Part shown: one piece after another, positions 8,263 to 17,505 of the stretch | How the letters are laid out: each line of letters opens with the position of its first letter | Position numbering within the stretch: the first letter of the stretch is position 1 | Origin: Mucilaginibacter agri | GTDB taxonomy: Bacteria > Bacteroidota > Bacteroidia > Sphingobacteriales > Sphingobacteriaceae | DNA: 64,000 nucleotides | Direction of reading: 5' to 3' | Assembly (NCBI RefSeq): GCF_009928685.1 | Contig: NZ_WWEO01000038.1 | Coordinates: 124,001-188,000, forward strand | The notes under the pieces: generated by a model | Database searches by the model: none | What the model saw: the letters and a program-made list of their open reading frames with translations, nothing else | What the model was told of the DNA's origin: nothing | Made by a program: the position numbers and the translations under genes

Positions 8263-8921
8263 CCATTTTTCTTATTTAATAAACCACGGCTCCATTTTGG
8301 AGTATGTATAAATGGCTTGCTATCTATGATAGTGAGCCATATTATTGTTGTAAAAGTGCCAATTATAGAACCTGCCATTACGTCCTCAAAAAAGTGCTCG
8401 CTTAAATACATGCGCGAGTAGCCTATACATAAAGCGAGTATGAGATAAATAAATCCCCAGCTTTTTTGCCTTGCAAAGTAAGCCAACACTACAGCCATGG
8501 TAAAAGCCTGCACCGTATGACCCGACGGAAAGCTGTTTGAAGTGAGCAGTTTTACCCCTTTTACATAGTAGATATTGGTATGATTTGTAAAATATAAAGA
8601 GGGGCGGGGGGCACGTACAATTCGTTTTATGGTTTGGGCTACAATGGTGGTGGCTAAAAATGATGTCGCCATTAAAAACGCCTTACGATAACTATACAAA
8701 ACCAGTATGATAGCTACCAAAAGCATAAATAAGCCGTCGCCAACTGCGGTTGCGCCTATAAAAAAGTAGTCGGCAAAGTCGTTGTGGTATTTGTTAAGGG
8801 TAAAATAGATGTCTTCGCGGCTGTAGAGCAGCTTAATGAGCAAACACGAGCTTAAAATAATCAAATAAGGAATAAAAAATAATCGTAATCGGTATAATAC
8901 CTCGGTTATACGCATCTTCAT
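8259..8921 (-). CDS. PAP2-family membrane phosphatase
   Basis: A 220-residue membrane protein with the full phosphatidic-acid-phosphatase type 2 signature. The three motifs, in order, are KRIVRAPRP, PSGH (in SFPSGHTVQAF) and SRMYLSEHFFEDV with the SRxxxxxHxxxD pattern. Five to six transmembrane helices surround them. Members dephosphorylate lipid phosphates such as undecaprenyl diphosphate, phosphatidylglycerol phosphate or lipid A; the substrate is not resolvable here. The gene is transcribed toward the preceding exported protein gene. Confidence 0.9.
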   Translation of the reverse strand: MKMRITEVLYRLRLFFIPYLIILSSCLLIKLLYSREDIYFTLNKYHNDFADYFFIGATAVGDGLFMLLVAIILVLYSYRKAFLMATSFLATTIVAQTIKRIVRAPRPSLYFTNHTNIYYVKGVKLLTSNSFPSGHTVQAFTMAVVLAYFARQKSWGFIYLILALCIGYSRMYLSEHFFEDVMAGSIIGTFTTIIWLTIIDSKPFIHTPKWSRGLLNKKNG

Positions 8922-9001
8922 GGGCGCAATTTAACACAATACGCCTTAACAGACCGAAAAAATAGTTATGTTTGACTTCCGTATACTTTGATTAAAATTT
9001 A

Positions 9002-10714
9002 ATGTCGAAAAATATCTTCCGTAAAAAGTCGATCGATACCATTCTTGCTGACGTAGCCAGTGGGTTTAGCGATAGCGAACACTCGGGCGCAGAATCGCAC
9101 CTCAGTAAAGTACTAAATGTAAAAGACCTTACCCTTATGGGCATTGCCGCCGTTGTGGGGGCAGGTATTTTCTCAACCATCGGTGTGGCTTCGTTTAATG
9201 GCGGTCCGGGAGTAACTATATTATTCGTATTAACTGCCATTACCTGCGGCTTTTCGGCCATGTGTTATGCTGAATTTGCCTCGCGCATCCCAGTCGCCGG
9301 TAGCGCTTATACCTATGCTTATGCATCTTTTGGTGAGCTGATTGCCTGGATCATCGGGTGGGATCTTTTGATGGAATACGCCATCGGTAACATTGCCGTG
9401 GCTATATCATGGAGCGAATATTTTGTAAATCTGCTCGAGGGTTTCCATATTCACCTACCCGAATATTTAACCATGGATTACCTCAGCGCCTATCGTGCCG
9501 AGGGAACAATACAACAGCTTACAACAAGCGGACATGCCGCCGATATTACCGACAAACTACGTAGCGAAGCCATTGCGTGGTCAACCGCACCGGGTTTTGG
9601 CAATTTGAAACTGATTGCCAATATGCCAGCTTTGCTCATTGTAATCATTATCACTTACCTGGTGTATGTGGGTATCCGCGAAACTAAGAAAGTAACCAAT
9701 GCCATGGTACTGCTTAAAATAGCGGTGGTGATAGCCGTTATTGCTTTAGGCTTTTTCTACGTAACACCAGCCAACTGGCATCCCTTTTTGCCAAATGGTT
9801 TTGGTGGTGTAATGAAGGGGGTTTCGGGCGTGTTCTTTGCTTATATCGGTTTCGATGCGATATCGACTACGGCCGAAGAATGCCAGAACCCTCAGCGCGA
9901 CCTGCCCCGCGGTATGATTTATTCGCTGGTGATCTGCACCGTGTTATATGTTCTGATCGCATTGGTACTTACCGGGATGGTGAGTTACAAAAAACTTGAC
10001 GTCGGCGATCCGCTGGCGTTTGTTTTCGCACATGTAGGACTTAAGAAAATCAGTTATGTGATTTCTATCAGTGCTGTAATTGCGACAGCAAGCGTGTTGC
10101 TGATCTTCCAATTGGGGCAGCCGCGTATTTGGATGAGCATGAGCCGCGACGGTTTATTGCCGAAAGCTTTCTCACGTATCCATCCTAAATTTCAAACCCC
10201 ATCCTTTGCAACAATCGTCACAGGTTTCGTAGTAGCAATACCGGCCCTGTTTATGAATCTTACCGAAGTTACCGACCTAACCAGTATCGGTACGCTGTTT
10301 GCGTTCGTGTTGGTTTGTGGCGGCGTATTGCTGTTGCCTAAAGAAGCTACTGTAAAAGGCAAATTCCAGATTCCGTATATCAATTCGCGCTTTATTGTGC
10401 CCGTTTTATTTGTGGTAGGCGTCTACTTTTTCTGGAAGCCTATCATGGGCTTATTTTCAGCAACAAACAGTCACGAAAATTTCCCTTACTTTTTATTCAT
10501 CATTTTATCAGCTGGCTTAACGGTATTGGCTTTTGTTAAAAAGCTATCCCTTATACCAGTGCTCGGTCTCCTAAGTTGCTTCTATCTTATGACTGAGTTA
10601 GGTTACACCAACTGGCTGCGTTTTCTTATCTGGTTGGTAATAGGTTTGGTGGTTTACTTTACCTATGGTTATAAGCATAGCAGGGTAGGGAAAATGACGG
10701 AGTTGGCTAAATAA
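9002..10714 (+). CDS. APC-family amino acid permease (cationic amino acid transporter type)
   Basis: This 570-residue inner-membrane transporter has 12-14 predicted helices. The unwound TM1 motif GIAAVVGAGIF appears near residue 47, and later text includes FFAYIGFDAISTTAEE, the TM6 signature of the CAT subgroup (YfnA/SLC7-like). The long periplasmic loop after TM4 is usual for this subgroup. It probably imports amino acids by proton symport. The start is the ATG at 9002. It is followed, after 36 bp, by a small acidic protein of unknown role. Confidence 0.92.
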   Translation: MSKNIFRKKSIDTILADVASGFSDSEHSGAESHLSKVLNVKDLTLMGIAAVVGAGIFSTIGVASFNGGPGVTILFVLTAITCGFSAMCYAEFASRIPVAGSAYTYAYASFGELIAWIIGWDLLMEYAIGNIAVAISWSEYFVNLLEGFHIHLPEYLTMDYLSAYRAEGTIQQLTTSGHAADITDKLRSEAIAWSTAPGFGNLKLIANMPALLIVIIITYLVYVGIRETKKVTNAMVLLKIAVVIAVIALGFFYVTPANWHPFLPNGFGGVMKGVSGVFFAYIGFDAISTTAEECQNPQRDLPRGMIYSLVICTVLYVLIALVLTGMVSYKKLDVGDPLAFVFAHVGLKKISYVISISAVIATASVLLIFQLGQPRIWMSMSRDGLLPKAFSRIHPKFQTPSFATIVTGFVVAIPALFMNLTEVTDLTSIGTLFAFVLVCGGVLLLPKEATVKGKFQIPYINSRFIVPVLFVVGVYFFWKPIMGLFSATNSHENFPYFLFIILSAGLTVLAFVKKLSLIPVLGLLSCFYLMTELGYTNWLRFLIWLVIGLVVYFTYGYKHSRVGKMTELAK

Positions 10715-10750
10715 ATAAAGTCATAACATAACCTAAATACACCTAGCACA

Positions 10751-11239
10751 ATGATACTAAACCTTCCTTTTTTTGGCGATTTGAACTCGGAATCCTTACA
10801 AGACTATTACGATAAGGATGTAATATTTGGATCAGCTAAAATTCAGCTGGATTTGAATTTTTATGAAACAAGTATCGATGAAGATAAGCTGTCGATCTTG
10901 AAACAATATTTAAATGACCTTGAAAAAGTTGTTGAGCTGGCTAAGAAGGAAATAAACAGTGATTTTAAAGGCGGAGAAAATGTAGTAGAGTTTTTGGAGC
11001 ATCACATTGATGTGCTTGACGAAACCGAACTGGAAGCAATCATAGATACTAAAGACAAATCTTTGTCAGTAGAACAAAGATTGCTTTCAGCCTTAAAGCT
11101 TATGCGAATTGGTTTTTATCCGGAGGACGACGACTTTGCCATTTTTGATTTTACCTTGGGTGAAGAAATATCACAATATTTATTGGTTGTGAAATTTAAT
11201 AATCAAATGCAACTCCAGGAAATTACAATGGAAAGCTAA
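10751..11239 (+). CDS. Small acidic protein, DUF2004-like
   Basis: The 162 residues are strongly acidic, with no signal peptide or membrane segment. The text (MILNLPFFGDLN near the start, a central helical stretch, then FDFTLGEEISQYLLVVKF) resembles DUF2004 proteins of Bacteroidota, recalled from memory. The function is unknown. It follows the permease on the same strand with a 36-bp gap, so they may be co-transcribed, but no functional link is evident. Confidence 0.65.
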   Translation: MILNLPFFGDLNSESLQDYYDKDVIFGSAKIQLDLNFYETSIDEDKLSILKQYLNDLEKVVELAKKEINSDFKGGENVVEFLEHHIDVLDETELEAIIDTKDKSLSVEQRLLSALKLMRIGFYPEDDDFAIFDFTLGEEISQYLLVVKFNNQMQLQEITMES

Positions 11240-11293
11240 TAGTTTACAGTGTATTTAAAAAGTAACTTAATAACTCAATAACAAATAACTTAA

Positions 11294-11301
11294 TAACTTT
11301 G
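11294..11301 (+). promoter_or_regulatory. -7 promoter element (TAACTTTG) of ubiE
   Basis: It matches TAnnTTTG exactly and ends 8 nt before the ATG at 11310, which predicts a leader of only a few bases. Confidence 0.5.
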
Positions 11302-11309
11302 CCTCAGAA

Positions 11310-12041
11310 ATGAGCAAAACTATAACTCCTTATAATAGTCAGCAGGCCACCAAAAAAGAGCAGGTGGCCGATATGTTTAACAATATATCTCACACCTACG
11401 ATTTCCTGAATCACTTTATGTCGCTGGGGATCGATATCATCTGGCGAAAGAAAGCGATTAACGAACTGAAAAAGGATAAGCCTCAATACATTCTGGACGT
11501 GGCTACCGGCACAGGCGATTTTGCGTTTGAGGCTCTGGGTATGCTTAACCCCCAAAAGATAACCGGTGTTGATATTTCTGAAGGAATGCTGGAAGTGGCT
11601 AAGCAGAAAATTGCAAAACGTAATCTGGCCGATCGTTTCGAAGTGTACAAAGGCGACTCGGAAAATCTACCTTTTACAGATAACACATTTGACGCTTTAA
11701 CGGTTGCATACGGTGTTCGTAATTTCGAAAATTTGGAAGCAGGTTTGGCTGATATGCTGCGTGTGCTAAAACCGGGTGCCAAAGCCGTGATATTAGAGTT
11801 TTCGAAACCTAAGGCTTTTCCAATAAAGCAGTTATACAATTTTTACTTTCATTATATAACACCAGCAATTGGTAAGCTTTTTTCAAAAGATTCGAGAGCT
11901 TATTCGTATCTTCCCGAGTCTGTTGCTGCTTTTCCGGATGGAAAAAGTTTTGTAGCATTAATGGACAAGGTGGGATATAAGCAAACCAAACACAGATCGC
12001 TAACATTTGGCATCTGTTCTATTTACACTGGGATTAAATGA
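11310..12041 (+). CDS. ubiE: Demethylmenaquinone methyltransferase UbiE/MenG
   Basis: This SAM-dependent C-methyltransferase performs the last step of menaquinone synthesis. Its 243 residues include SAM motif I ILDVATGTGDFAFE (near 60-73), the acidic loop TGVDISEGML, and the C-terminal family text KHRSLTFGICSIYTGIK. As there are no signs of ubiquinone synthesis in this phylum, the menaquinone role is the one to assign. The next gene, a PorT-like barrel, overlaps its stop by 4 bp; ubiE-porT adjacency is common in Bacteroidota. Confidence 0.96.
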   Translation: MSKTITPYNSQQATKKEQVADMFNNISHTYDFLNHFMSLGIDIIWRKKAINELKKDKPQYILDVATGTGDFAFEALGMLNPQKITGVDISEGMLEVAKQKIAKRNLADRFEVYKGDSENLPFTDNTFDALTVAYGVRNFENLEAGLADMLRVLKPGAKAVILEFSKPKAFPIKQLYNFYFHYITPAIGKLFSKDSRAYSYLPESVAAFPDGKSFVALMDKVGYKQTKHRSLTFGICSIYTGIK

Positions 12042-12799
12042 TACGAGCCGGGTACCTGATTGTTTTTTTACTGGTTATTTGTACATGTAAATCGTGGGCG
12101 CAGTATACCATAGTCCCGTCATGGGGTGGTGGCGCCGATCAGCAGGACCTAAGCTTTGGCTTCACTTTTCAATACGTAAACAGCGATTTTAAGATCGTAA
12201 AAAAGCCCGATTGGCAAACAGCAGTTCCTCCTTCAAATATAAATCCATTCTCTTATAACGGGCGTTTAACGTCTATTAGTTCCAGTAGTGTGCCGGGCTT
12301 CGGCATTGGCTTTATAACCCGCTACAGTTTTACCGAACATTTGGAGGTGCGTACCACGCCACAATTAGTATTTTCCGACAAATCAATTTCCTATACCTAT
12401 GATGATGATAAGAGTACATCAAAAACCGTTTCGACAACATCGGTTGATGTTCCGCTTTCGCTTAAATTTAAATCAGACCGTATTGGCGATTTTAGGATGT
12501 ATGTATTGGGTGGCGTAAAAACTTCATTTGCTATCAGCAAAAAGCCCGATGACGTTGACGCCGCTTTGGACGACAAAAAGGTGAAGATGGGGCGTAACTA
12601 TAATGCCTGGGAAGCTGGTTTTGGTTGCGATATTTATTTCGAATACTTTAAGCTTTCGCCCGAACTAAAATTCAGCAACTCATTTGGCAATGTACTGCAA
12701 GCCGAACCCGCTGTCGGAAATAAGCCAGCCAATCCTTTTTCATCTCCTATAAGTAAATTATTTCTCCATACCATAAGTTTTAGCTTATACTTCGAATAA
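12038..12799 (+). CDS. PorT-like outer membrane beta-barrel protein
   Basis: A 253-residue exported protein: signal peptide in residues 1-21 ending in SWA, then alternating polar and hydrophobic strands ending in an aromatic C-terminal strand ISFSLYFE, as expected for an 8-10-stranded outer membrane barrel. The N-terminal text DLSFGFTFQYVNSDFKI resembles PorT/SprT, the type IX secretion and gliding protein. Its position directly behind ubiE (4-bp overlap) matches that of porT in other Bacteroidota. A role in type IX secretion is inference; generic PorT-family barrels also occur. Confidence 0.75.
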   Translation: MIRAGYLIVFLLVICTCKSWAQYTIVPSWGGGADQQDLSFGFTFQYVNSDFKIVKKPDWQTAVPPSNINPFSYNGRLTSISSSSVPGFGIGFITRYSFTEHLEVRTTPQLVFSDKSISYTYDDDKSTSKTVSTTSVDVPLSLKFKSDRIGDFRMYVLGGVKTSFAISKKPDDVDAALDDKKVKMGRNYNAWEAGFGCDIYFEYFKLSPELKFSNSFGNVLQAEPAVGNKPANPFSSPISKLFLHTISFSLYFE

Positions 12800-12843
12800 G
12801 TAAGATCAAAAAAACATAATTTCGCTGCGGTAGTTACACTCCT

Positions 12844-13602
12844 ATGGCTAAAATTGCATTAATAACAGGCGCCACCGCAGGGATAGGCGAAGCTTGTGCC
12901 CATTTATTTGCTGCACAACATTATAATTTAATACTTACCGGCCGCCGGCACGATCGTTTAGAGAAGCTGGCGCATCACCTTAACGATAAGTACAACGTCG
13001 AAGTTGCCGTTGCTGCATTCGATGTTCGTAACCGCGATAGCGTAATCAGCAACCTGGAAAGCTTGCCTCAGCATTGGAAAAATGTTGATGTGTTGATTAA
13101 CAACGCTGGCCTTAGCCAAGGGCTTGACCCGATACAAAAAGGCAGCTATGACGATTGGGATACCATGGTTGATACCAATATTAAAGGTCTGCTTTATGTA
13201 AGCAAAGTAGTATCAAATTGGATGATTGAGAACGGGCATGGTCATATTGTTAACCTTGGTTCGATAGCGGGCAAAGAAGTTTATCCAAACGGAAACGTAT
13301 ATTGTGCTACCAAGCACGCAGTTGGCGCGCTTAACGAAGGCATGCGTATCGATTTACTGAGCCATGGCATTAAAGTAACCGTAGTACACCCCGGCGCGGT
13401 AGAAACAGAGTTTTCTGAAGTGCGCTTTAAAGGCGACAAAGATCGTGCAAAAAAGGTATACGAGGGATTCGACCCGCTGGTGGCTAACGATATTGCAGAA
13501 ACCATCTGGTTTGTGGTTTCGCGCCCGGCGCATGTAAATATTAACGAAATAGTAGTAATGCCAACAGCACAGGCTACAGCAAGCAATATATTTAGAAAAT
13601 AG
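12844..13602 (+). CDS. Short-chain dehydrogenase/reductase (YdfG-like)
   Basis: A 252-residue classical SDR. The cofactor loop TGATAGIGEA is at residues 8-17, NNAG near 86-89, the catalytic serine in LGSIAGKE and the YxxxK motif as YCATK near 155. RRHDR after the second strand suggests NADP(H) preference. Closest in style to the 3-hydroxy acid / serine dehydrogenase YdfG group; the substrate is unproven. It has no clear operon partners. Confidence 0.88.
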   Translation: MAKIALITGATAGIGEACAHLFAAQHYNLILTGRRHDRLEKLAHHLNDKYNVEVAVAAFDVRNRDSVISNLESLPQHWKNVDVLINNAGLSQGLDPIQKGSYDDWDTMVDTNIKGLLYVSKVVSNWMIENGHGHIVNLGSIAGKEVYPNGNVYCATKHAVGALNEGMRIDLLSHGIKVTVVHPGAVETEFSEVRFKGDKDRAKKVYEGFDPLVANDIAETIWFVVSRPAHVNINEIVVMPTAQATASNIFRK

Positions 13603-13606
13603 GCGA

Positions 13607-13684
13607 GTGGTTGGTTGAGTTGAATAAGTTGATCAGGTTCCAGCTTTAACTCAGTCAACTGCTTAACTTAATCCAACTTAATCA
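13607..13684. repeat. A+T-rich 'gttgattgagttg' word repeat, gap copy 1
   Basis: The gap between the SDR and YqeY genes has GGTTGAGTTGAATAAGTTGA on its left and complementary-sense words on its right (AACTCAGTCAACTGCTTAAC and beyond). The 21 bases at 13657-13677 recur exactly, in inverted orientation, at 58114-58134. Arms are imperfect here. Confidence 0.7.
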
Positions 13685-13692
13685 ATAATAAA

Positions 13693-14142
13693 ATGTCACT
13701 AAAAGAAACAATAGACCAGGATATTAAGAAAGCCATGCTGGCTAAAGAAGCAGATAAATTGCGTGGTTTACGCGCTATAAAATCGGCCTTATTATTGGCT
13801 CTTACTGAGAAAGGTGCCTCAGAAGAAATTAGCGAAGAAGCAGAAATTAAGGTGCTGCAAAAGTTAGTTAAGCAACGCAAAGAATCAGCAGATATTTACA
13901 AAGCCCAAAACCGCGACGACCTATATCAGATAGAGGTAGAGGAGCAAGCCGTAATTGAAGCTTATCTGCCAAAGCAAATGAGTAAAGAAGAAGTTGAAAC
14001 ATACCTGAAAGATCTTATAAGCAGGGTAGGAGCAACATCTGTTAAGGATATGGGCAAGGTAATGGGAGCTGCCAATAAAGAGCTGGCCGGCAAGGCTGAC
14101 GGTAAAACAATATCAGAAGTTGTTAAACAATTATTGGCATAA
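13693..14142 (+). CDS. GatB/YqeY domain protein
   Basis: A 149-residue, helix-rich soluble protein of the YqeY family, homologous to the tRNA-binding tail domain of the amidotransferase subunit GatB. Characteristic text includes LRGLRAIKSALLLALTE and VEEQAVIEAYLPKQM in the first half, and GKVMGAANKEL with the glycine-rich C-terminal part. Family proteins are widespread but have no settled function; a tRNA-linked role is inferred from homology to GatB. Confidence 0.92.
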   Translation: MSLKETIDQDIKKAMLAKEADKLRGLRAIKSALLLALTEKGASEEISEEAEIKVLQKLVKQRKESADIYKAQNRDDLYQIEVEEQAVIEAYLPKQMSKEEVETYLKDLISRVGATSVKDMGKVMGAANKELAGKADGKTISEVVKQLLA

Positions 14143-14256
14143 ATAAGTTGCTAATATTGTTGCAACTCAAATTCTTAAAAGTATCTTTATAGCGTATAAA
14201 TAGTACTTTTATACTAAAATATAAATCGGTACACATAAAAATATCAGTTAGTTTAT

Positions 14257-15024
14257 ATGAGTTACGAGCTTAAGGAAGAAAACGGTTTCAAATATATAGA
14301 CGAGGGGCAAGGCGAAACGTTGTTACTTCTGCATGGTTTGATGGGGGCGTTAAGCAACTGGGAAGATGTGGTTGATGCGTTTAAAGATCAATACCGTGTA
14401 GTGCTGCCTATCCTCCCAATTTATGATCTTCCTTTACTGACAACAGGCGTAAAGTCGTTGTCAAAATTTGTTCATAAGTTTATAAAGTATAAAAAATTAA
14501 GTAACATTACAATTATAGGTAATTCGCTGGGCGGGCATGTGGCATTAATTTATTGCCTGGCGCATCCGGAAATGATTAAAACGCTGGTATTAACCGGTAG
14601 TTCGGGTTTATATGAAAATGCCTTTGGTGGATCGTTCCCTCGCAGGGAAAGCCGCGAGTTTATAAAGGAGAAAGTTGAATATACTTTCTACGATCCGGCA
14701 ACGGCCACACCCGAACTGGTTGATGATGTTTACGAAACCATTAACGACCGTAACCGGGTGATCAAAATATTGGCTATGGCAAAATCGGCTATACGCCATA
14801 ACATGGGCAAAGACGTTCATAAAATAAAGATTCCCGTGGGTTTAATATGGGGACGAAATGATAAAATAACTCCGCCGGAGGTAGCTGTTGAATTCAATCA
14901 ATTGTTCCCCAATAGCACTTTGTACTGGATAGACCAATGCGGCCACGCGCCAATGATGGAACAGCCAGAACAATTTAACCTATATTTGAGCGAGTTTTTA
15001 AATAAGGTAACACAAAAAGTATAA
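14257..15024 (+). CDS. Alpha/beta hydrolase
   Basis: A 255-residue alpha/beta-hydrolase fold protein. The oxyanion-hole motif HGLMG is near residue 26, the nucleophile elbow GNSLGG near 88, the acid in GRNDKITP near 205 and the histidine in CGHAPMMEQP near 230, so the catalytic triad is complete. The style is that of MhpC-like or lipase-esterase hydrolases; the substrate is unknown. The CBS gene starts 1 nt after its stop, so the two share a transcript that continues into nadK. Confidence 0.9.
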   Translation: MSYELKEENGFKYIDEGQGETLLLLHGLMGALSNWEDVVDAFKDQYRVVLPILPIYDLPLLTTGVKSLSKFVHKFIKYKKLSNITIIGNSLGGHVALIYCLAHPEMIKTLVLTGSSGLYENAFGGSFPRRESREFIKEKVEYTFYDPATATPELVDDVYETINDRNRVIKILAMAKSAIRHNMGKDVHKIKIPVGLIWGRNDKITPPEVAVEFNQLFPNSTLYWIDQCGHAPMMEQPEQFNLYLSEFLNKVTQKV

Positions 15025-15025
15025 T

Positions 15026-15685
15026 ATGCTTGCAGCAGAGCTGATTGTCGACGCGATACCGCCATTAAGAACCTCTGATACCATTCAGAAGGCTCTTGAC
15101 CGTATGGCAGAGTTTAAAGTCCGACATCTGCCTGTTGTAAACGACGATCAGTACCTGGGCTTACTGGCCGAAGATGAATTGACCGACCCCGATCACGCAA
15201 AGTTATTGGCTTCGTTACCCTTAGCACTTATTACTCCTTACGTAACAGAGCATCAGCATATATATGAAGTGCTTGGTTTGTTTTACGACAGTAAGATAAC
15301 CGCCGCCCCTGTGCTTAGTACCAGTAAGACCTACATGGGGGTGATTACGGTTAATGCTATGGTAAATGGTATTGCCGAGCTAACATCGGCTATCGGCCCG
15401 GGAGGCATTATTGTTTTGGAGATTACCAGCAAAAATAATTCACTGGCGCACATGGCTCAGATTGTTGAGTCGGACAATGCGCAAATTTTAAGTTCATACA
15501 TCCGTACCTTCCCCGACTCTACGCGGATGGAGGTTACCTTGAAGATCAACAAACAGGATACATCGAGTATATCATCATCATTCTCAAGATACGGTTACGA
15601 TATCAAAGCGGTATTTGGGCACAACGATGATAATGACGATACCATGGATCGTTATGATTCGCTGATGAACTATCTCAATTTTTAA
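15026..15685 (+). CDS. CBS-domain pair protein
   Basis: The 219 residues begin with two tandem CBS domains (about 1-125; text TIQKALDRMAEFKVRHLPVV and APVLSTSKTYMGVIT). An ACT-like or unassigned C-terminal domain follows (about 130-219; LEITSKNNSLAHMAQIVESD). CBS pairs bind adenosyl nucleotides and act as energy sensors. Its position between a hydrolase and nadK, with 1-nt and 6-nt gaps, suggests joint expression with NAD kinase. The partner it regulates is not known. Confidence 0.88.
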   Translation: MLAAELIVDAIPPLRTSDTIQKALDRMAEFKVRHLPVVNDDQYLGLLAEDELTDPDHAKLLASLPLALITPYVTEHQHIYEVLGLFYDSKITAAPVLSTSKTYMGVITVNAMVNGIAELTSAIGPGGIIVLEITSKNNSLAHMAQIVESDNAQILSSYIRTFPDSTRMEVTLKINKQDTSSISSSFSRYGYDIKAVFGHNDDNDDTMDRYDSLMNYLNF

Positions 15686-15691
15686 TACTCT

Positions 15692-16570
15692 ATGAGAATA
15701 GCAGTTTACGGCAGACAGTTTAACGACTCTGTTTTACCTTACGCCCAAAAAGTATTTGATCAGCTGGAGCTAAAAGGCGCCCAGGTATACGTGCATCAAC
15801 TGCTTAATGATTTTCTTTCTGAAAAAATTCCCGCGTTTAACTATCCGATATTAGACGAAAGTGTACCGCTTAAAGGTTTTATTGATGTGTTCTTGACCCT
15901 TGGTGGCGATGGTACCCTTCTGGATACCGTTACCATGATACGCGATAGTGGCATACCGGTTATGGGTATCAATTTCGGTCGCCTGGGCTATCTGGCAGGT
16001 GTAAACAAGGGCGAAATTGACAGTGCAATAGAGGCTTTGCTAAACGGAGATTATACGCTTGATAGCCGCGAGCTGATCTGTATTAAATCGGACGAGGAAA
16101 TATTTGGTGATTGCAATTTTGCGTTGAACGATATAACCATTCATAAGCGCGATGATGCAGCCATGATAACTATGCACGCCTACCATAACGAGGAGTTTTT
16201 AAACACTTATTGGGGCGACGGTATTATTATTTCAACTTCAACAGGTTCTACCGCTTATTCATTAAGTTGCGGTGGCCCTATTGTTTTTCCCGACTCTAAC
16301 AACGTGGTAGTTACGCCGGTTTCGCCACACAATTTGAATGTAAGACCGATTGTATTTCCAGATACCAGTGTACTTTCGTTTGATGTGGAAACACGTGGCG
16401 CAAACTATCTGATCTCGTGCGATTCGCGTACGGCGGTGATTGATAAGAATATGAGGTTCAGTATATCAAAGGCGGGCTTTGGCCTTAACCTGGTTAGGCT
16501 GAACAATGAGAGTTATTTAAAAACGTTAAGAACCAAGTTACTGTGGGGATTAGATGCCCGCAACTATTAA
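15692..16570 (+). CDS. nadK: NAD kinase
   Basis: The enzyme phosphorylates NAD to NADP in the cytoplasm. The 292 residues show the signature LGGDGTLLDT near residue 70, the conserved FALNDITIHK segment near 148 and GDGIIISTSTGSTAYSLS near 175. The length is normal. It is third in a tight run (hydrolase, CBS protein, nadK, DUF6089 protein) with intergenic gaps below 10 bp. Confidence 0.97.
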   Translation: MRIAVYGRQFNDSVLPYAQKVFDQLELKGAQVYVHQLLNDFLSEKIPAFNYPILDESVPLKGFIDVFLTLGGDGTLLDTVTMIRDSGIPVMGINFGRLGYLAGVNKGEIDSAIEALLNGDYTLDSRELICIKSDEEIFGDCNFALNDITIHKRDDAAMITMHAYHNEEFLNTYWGDGIIISTSTGSTAYSLSCGGPIVFPDSNNVVVTPVSPHNLNVRPIVFPDTSVLSFDVETRGANYLISCDSRTAVIDKNMRFSISKAGFGLNLVRLNNESYLKTLRTKLLWGLDARNY

Positions 16571-16579
16571 TTTTTTTGG

Positions 16580-17362
16580 ATGCGGAAACTTTTTACGCTT
16601 TTACTTTTATCGATAATAGCCCTAACAGTACATGCGCAGGCTTGGGAAGCGGGCGTTACCCTGGGTGGCGCCGGATACATGGGCGATTTAAATAATCGTA
16701 ACCCTGTGCAGGTTAGCGGAGGGATGGCAGGTGTGTTTGCACGTAAAAATTTTAGCGAGTACTTATCGGCAAAGGTTGCGTATAACTACGGCTTTATTCA
16801 CGCTGACGACGCAAATTCATCTAATCAAATAGACCGTAACCGTAACCTTAGTTTCACCACTTATCTTAATGAAATAAGCGCAGTTGCCGAATTTAACTTT
16901 TTCGAGTACCGCCCAAGCGTGTTCAGGCATGCATTTACACCATATGTATTTGCTGGTTTAGGTGGCCTGTACTACGTGCCCACAGCCAAACTTGACGACA
17001 AGTGGTATGACCTCCGGTCGTTTAAAACGGAAAACGAGGCCAAGCCCTATTCTAAATTCGCCGTAAGCGTACCTTATGGAATCGGTATTAAGTATAGTTT
17101 TTCTAACAAATTGGGCATTACTGCCGATGCGGGCTACCGATATGTTAAAACAGACTATCTGGATGATGTAAGCGGAAACTACGCAAACCCGGCAAATTTT
17201 ACCACCACCCAATTCAGATTAGCCGATAAGAGGTTGGACCCTAATCAAAGAGGAACCTATGGTATGCAGCGTGGCGATGGACGCCCGCACGATAGCTATA
17301 TGTTTTTCAGCATTTCAATATCCTATACCTGGATAACCGACCGTTGTTATTTTCAATACTAA
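16580..17362 (+). CDS. DUF6089-like outer membrane beta-barrel protein
   Basis: A 260-residue exported protein with signal peptide residues 1-19 (cleaved after VHA) and a barrel-like pattern: AWEAGVTLGGAGYMGDLN at the N-terminus, glycine/aromatic beta strands, and a C-terminus rich in aromatic residues ending in QY. In Bacteroidota a DUF6089 protein commonly sits between nadK and the uppS-bamA-ompH block, as here. The function is unknown, but the setting suggests envelope biogenesis. It is probably co-transcribed with nadK (9-bp gap). Confidence 0.82.
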   Translation: MRKLFTLLLLSIIALTVHAQAWEAGVTLGGAGYMGDLNNRNPVQVSGGMAGVFARKNFSEYLSAKVAYNYGFIHADDANSSNQIDRNRNLSFTTYLNEISAVAEFNFFEYRPSVFRHAFTPYVFAGLGGLYYVPTAKLDDKWYDLRSFKTENEAKPYSKFAVSVPYGIGIKYSFSNKLGITADAGYRYVKTDYLDDVSGNYANPANFTTTQFRLADKRLDPNQRGTYGMQRGDGRPHDSYMFFSISISYTWITDRCYFQY

Positions 17363-17505
17363 TTAGCGCTTTAGCTGATTAATTTTATTGCCTCGGCTTG
17401 GTAAATAATTGTGTTATTTGTTGCAACAAGTAATATGGTTTATGCGTTTTAATATTATACCGCACAAGGGTATAAAACCAATTTTTAACCTTAAACTTTA
17501 CTATT

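Noticed and set aside
8981-8990. Possible promoter of the amino acid permease (TATACTTTG)
   Set aside because: The spacing between TA and TTTG is one or three bases, not the two of the consensus.
11483-11839. A 118-codon minus-strand frame opposite ubiE
   Set aside because: Antisense to the SAM-binding core; no independent support.
13607-13684. Word repeats considered as a CRISPR array
   Set aside because: Units are irregular, there are no spacers of constant length, and no cas genes are in the window.
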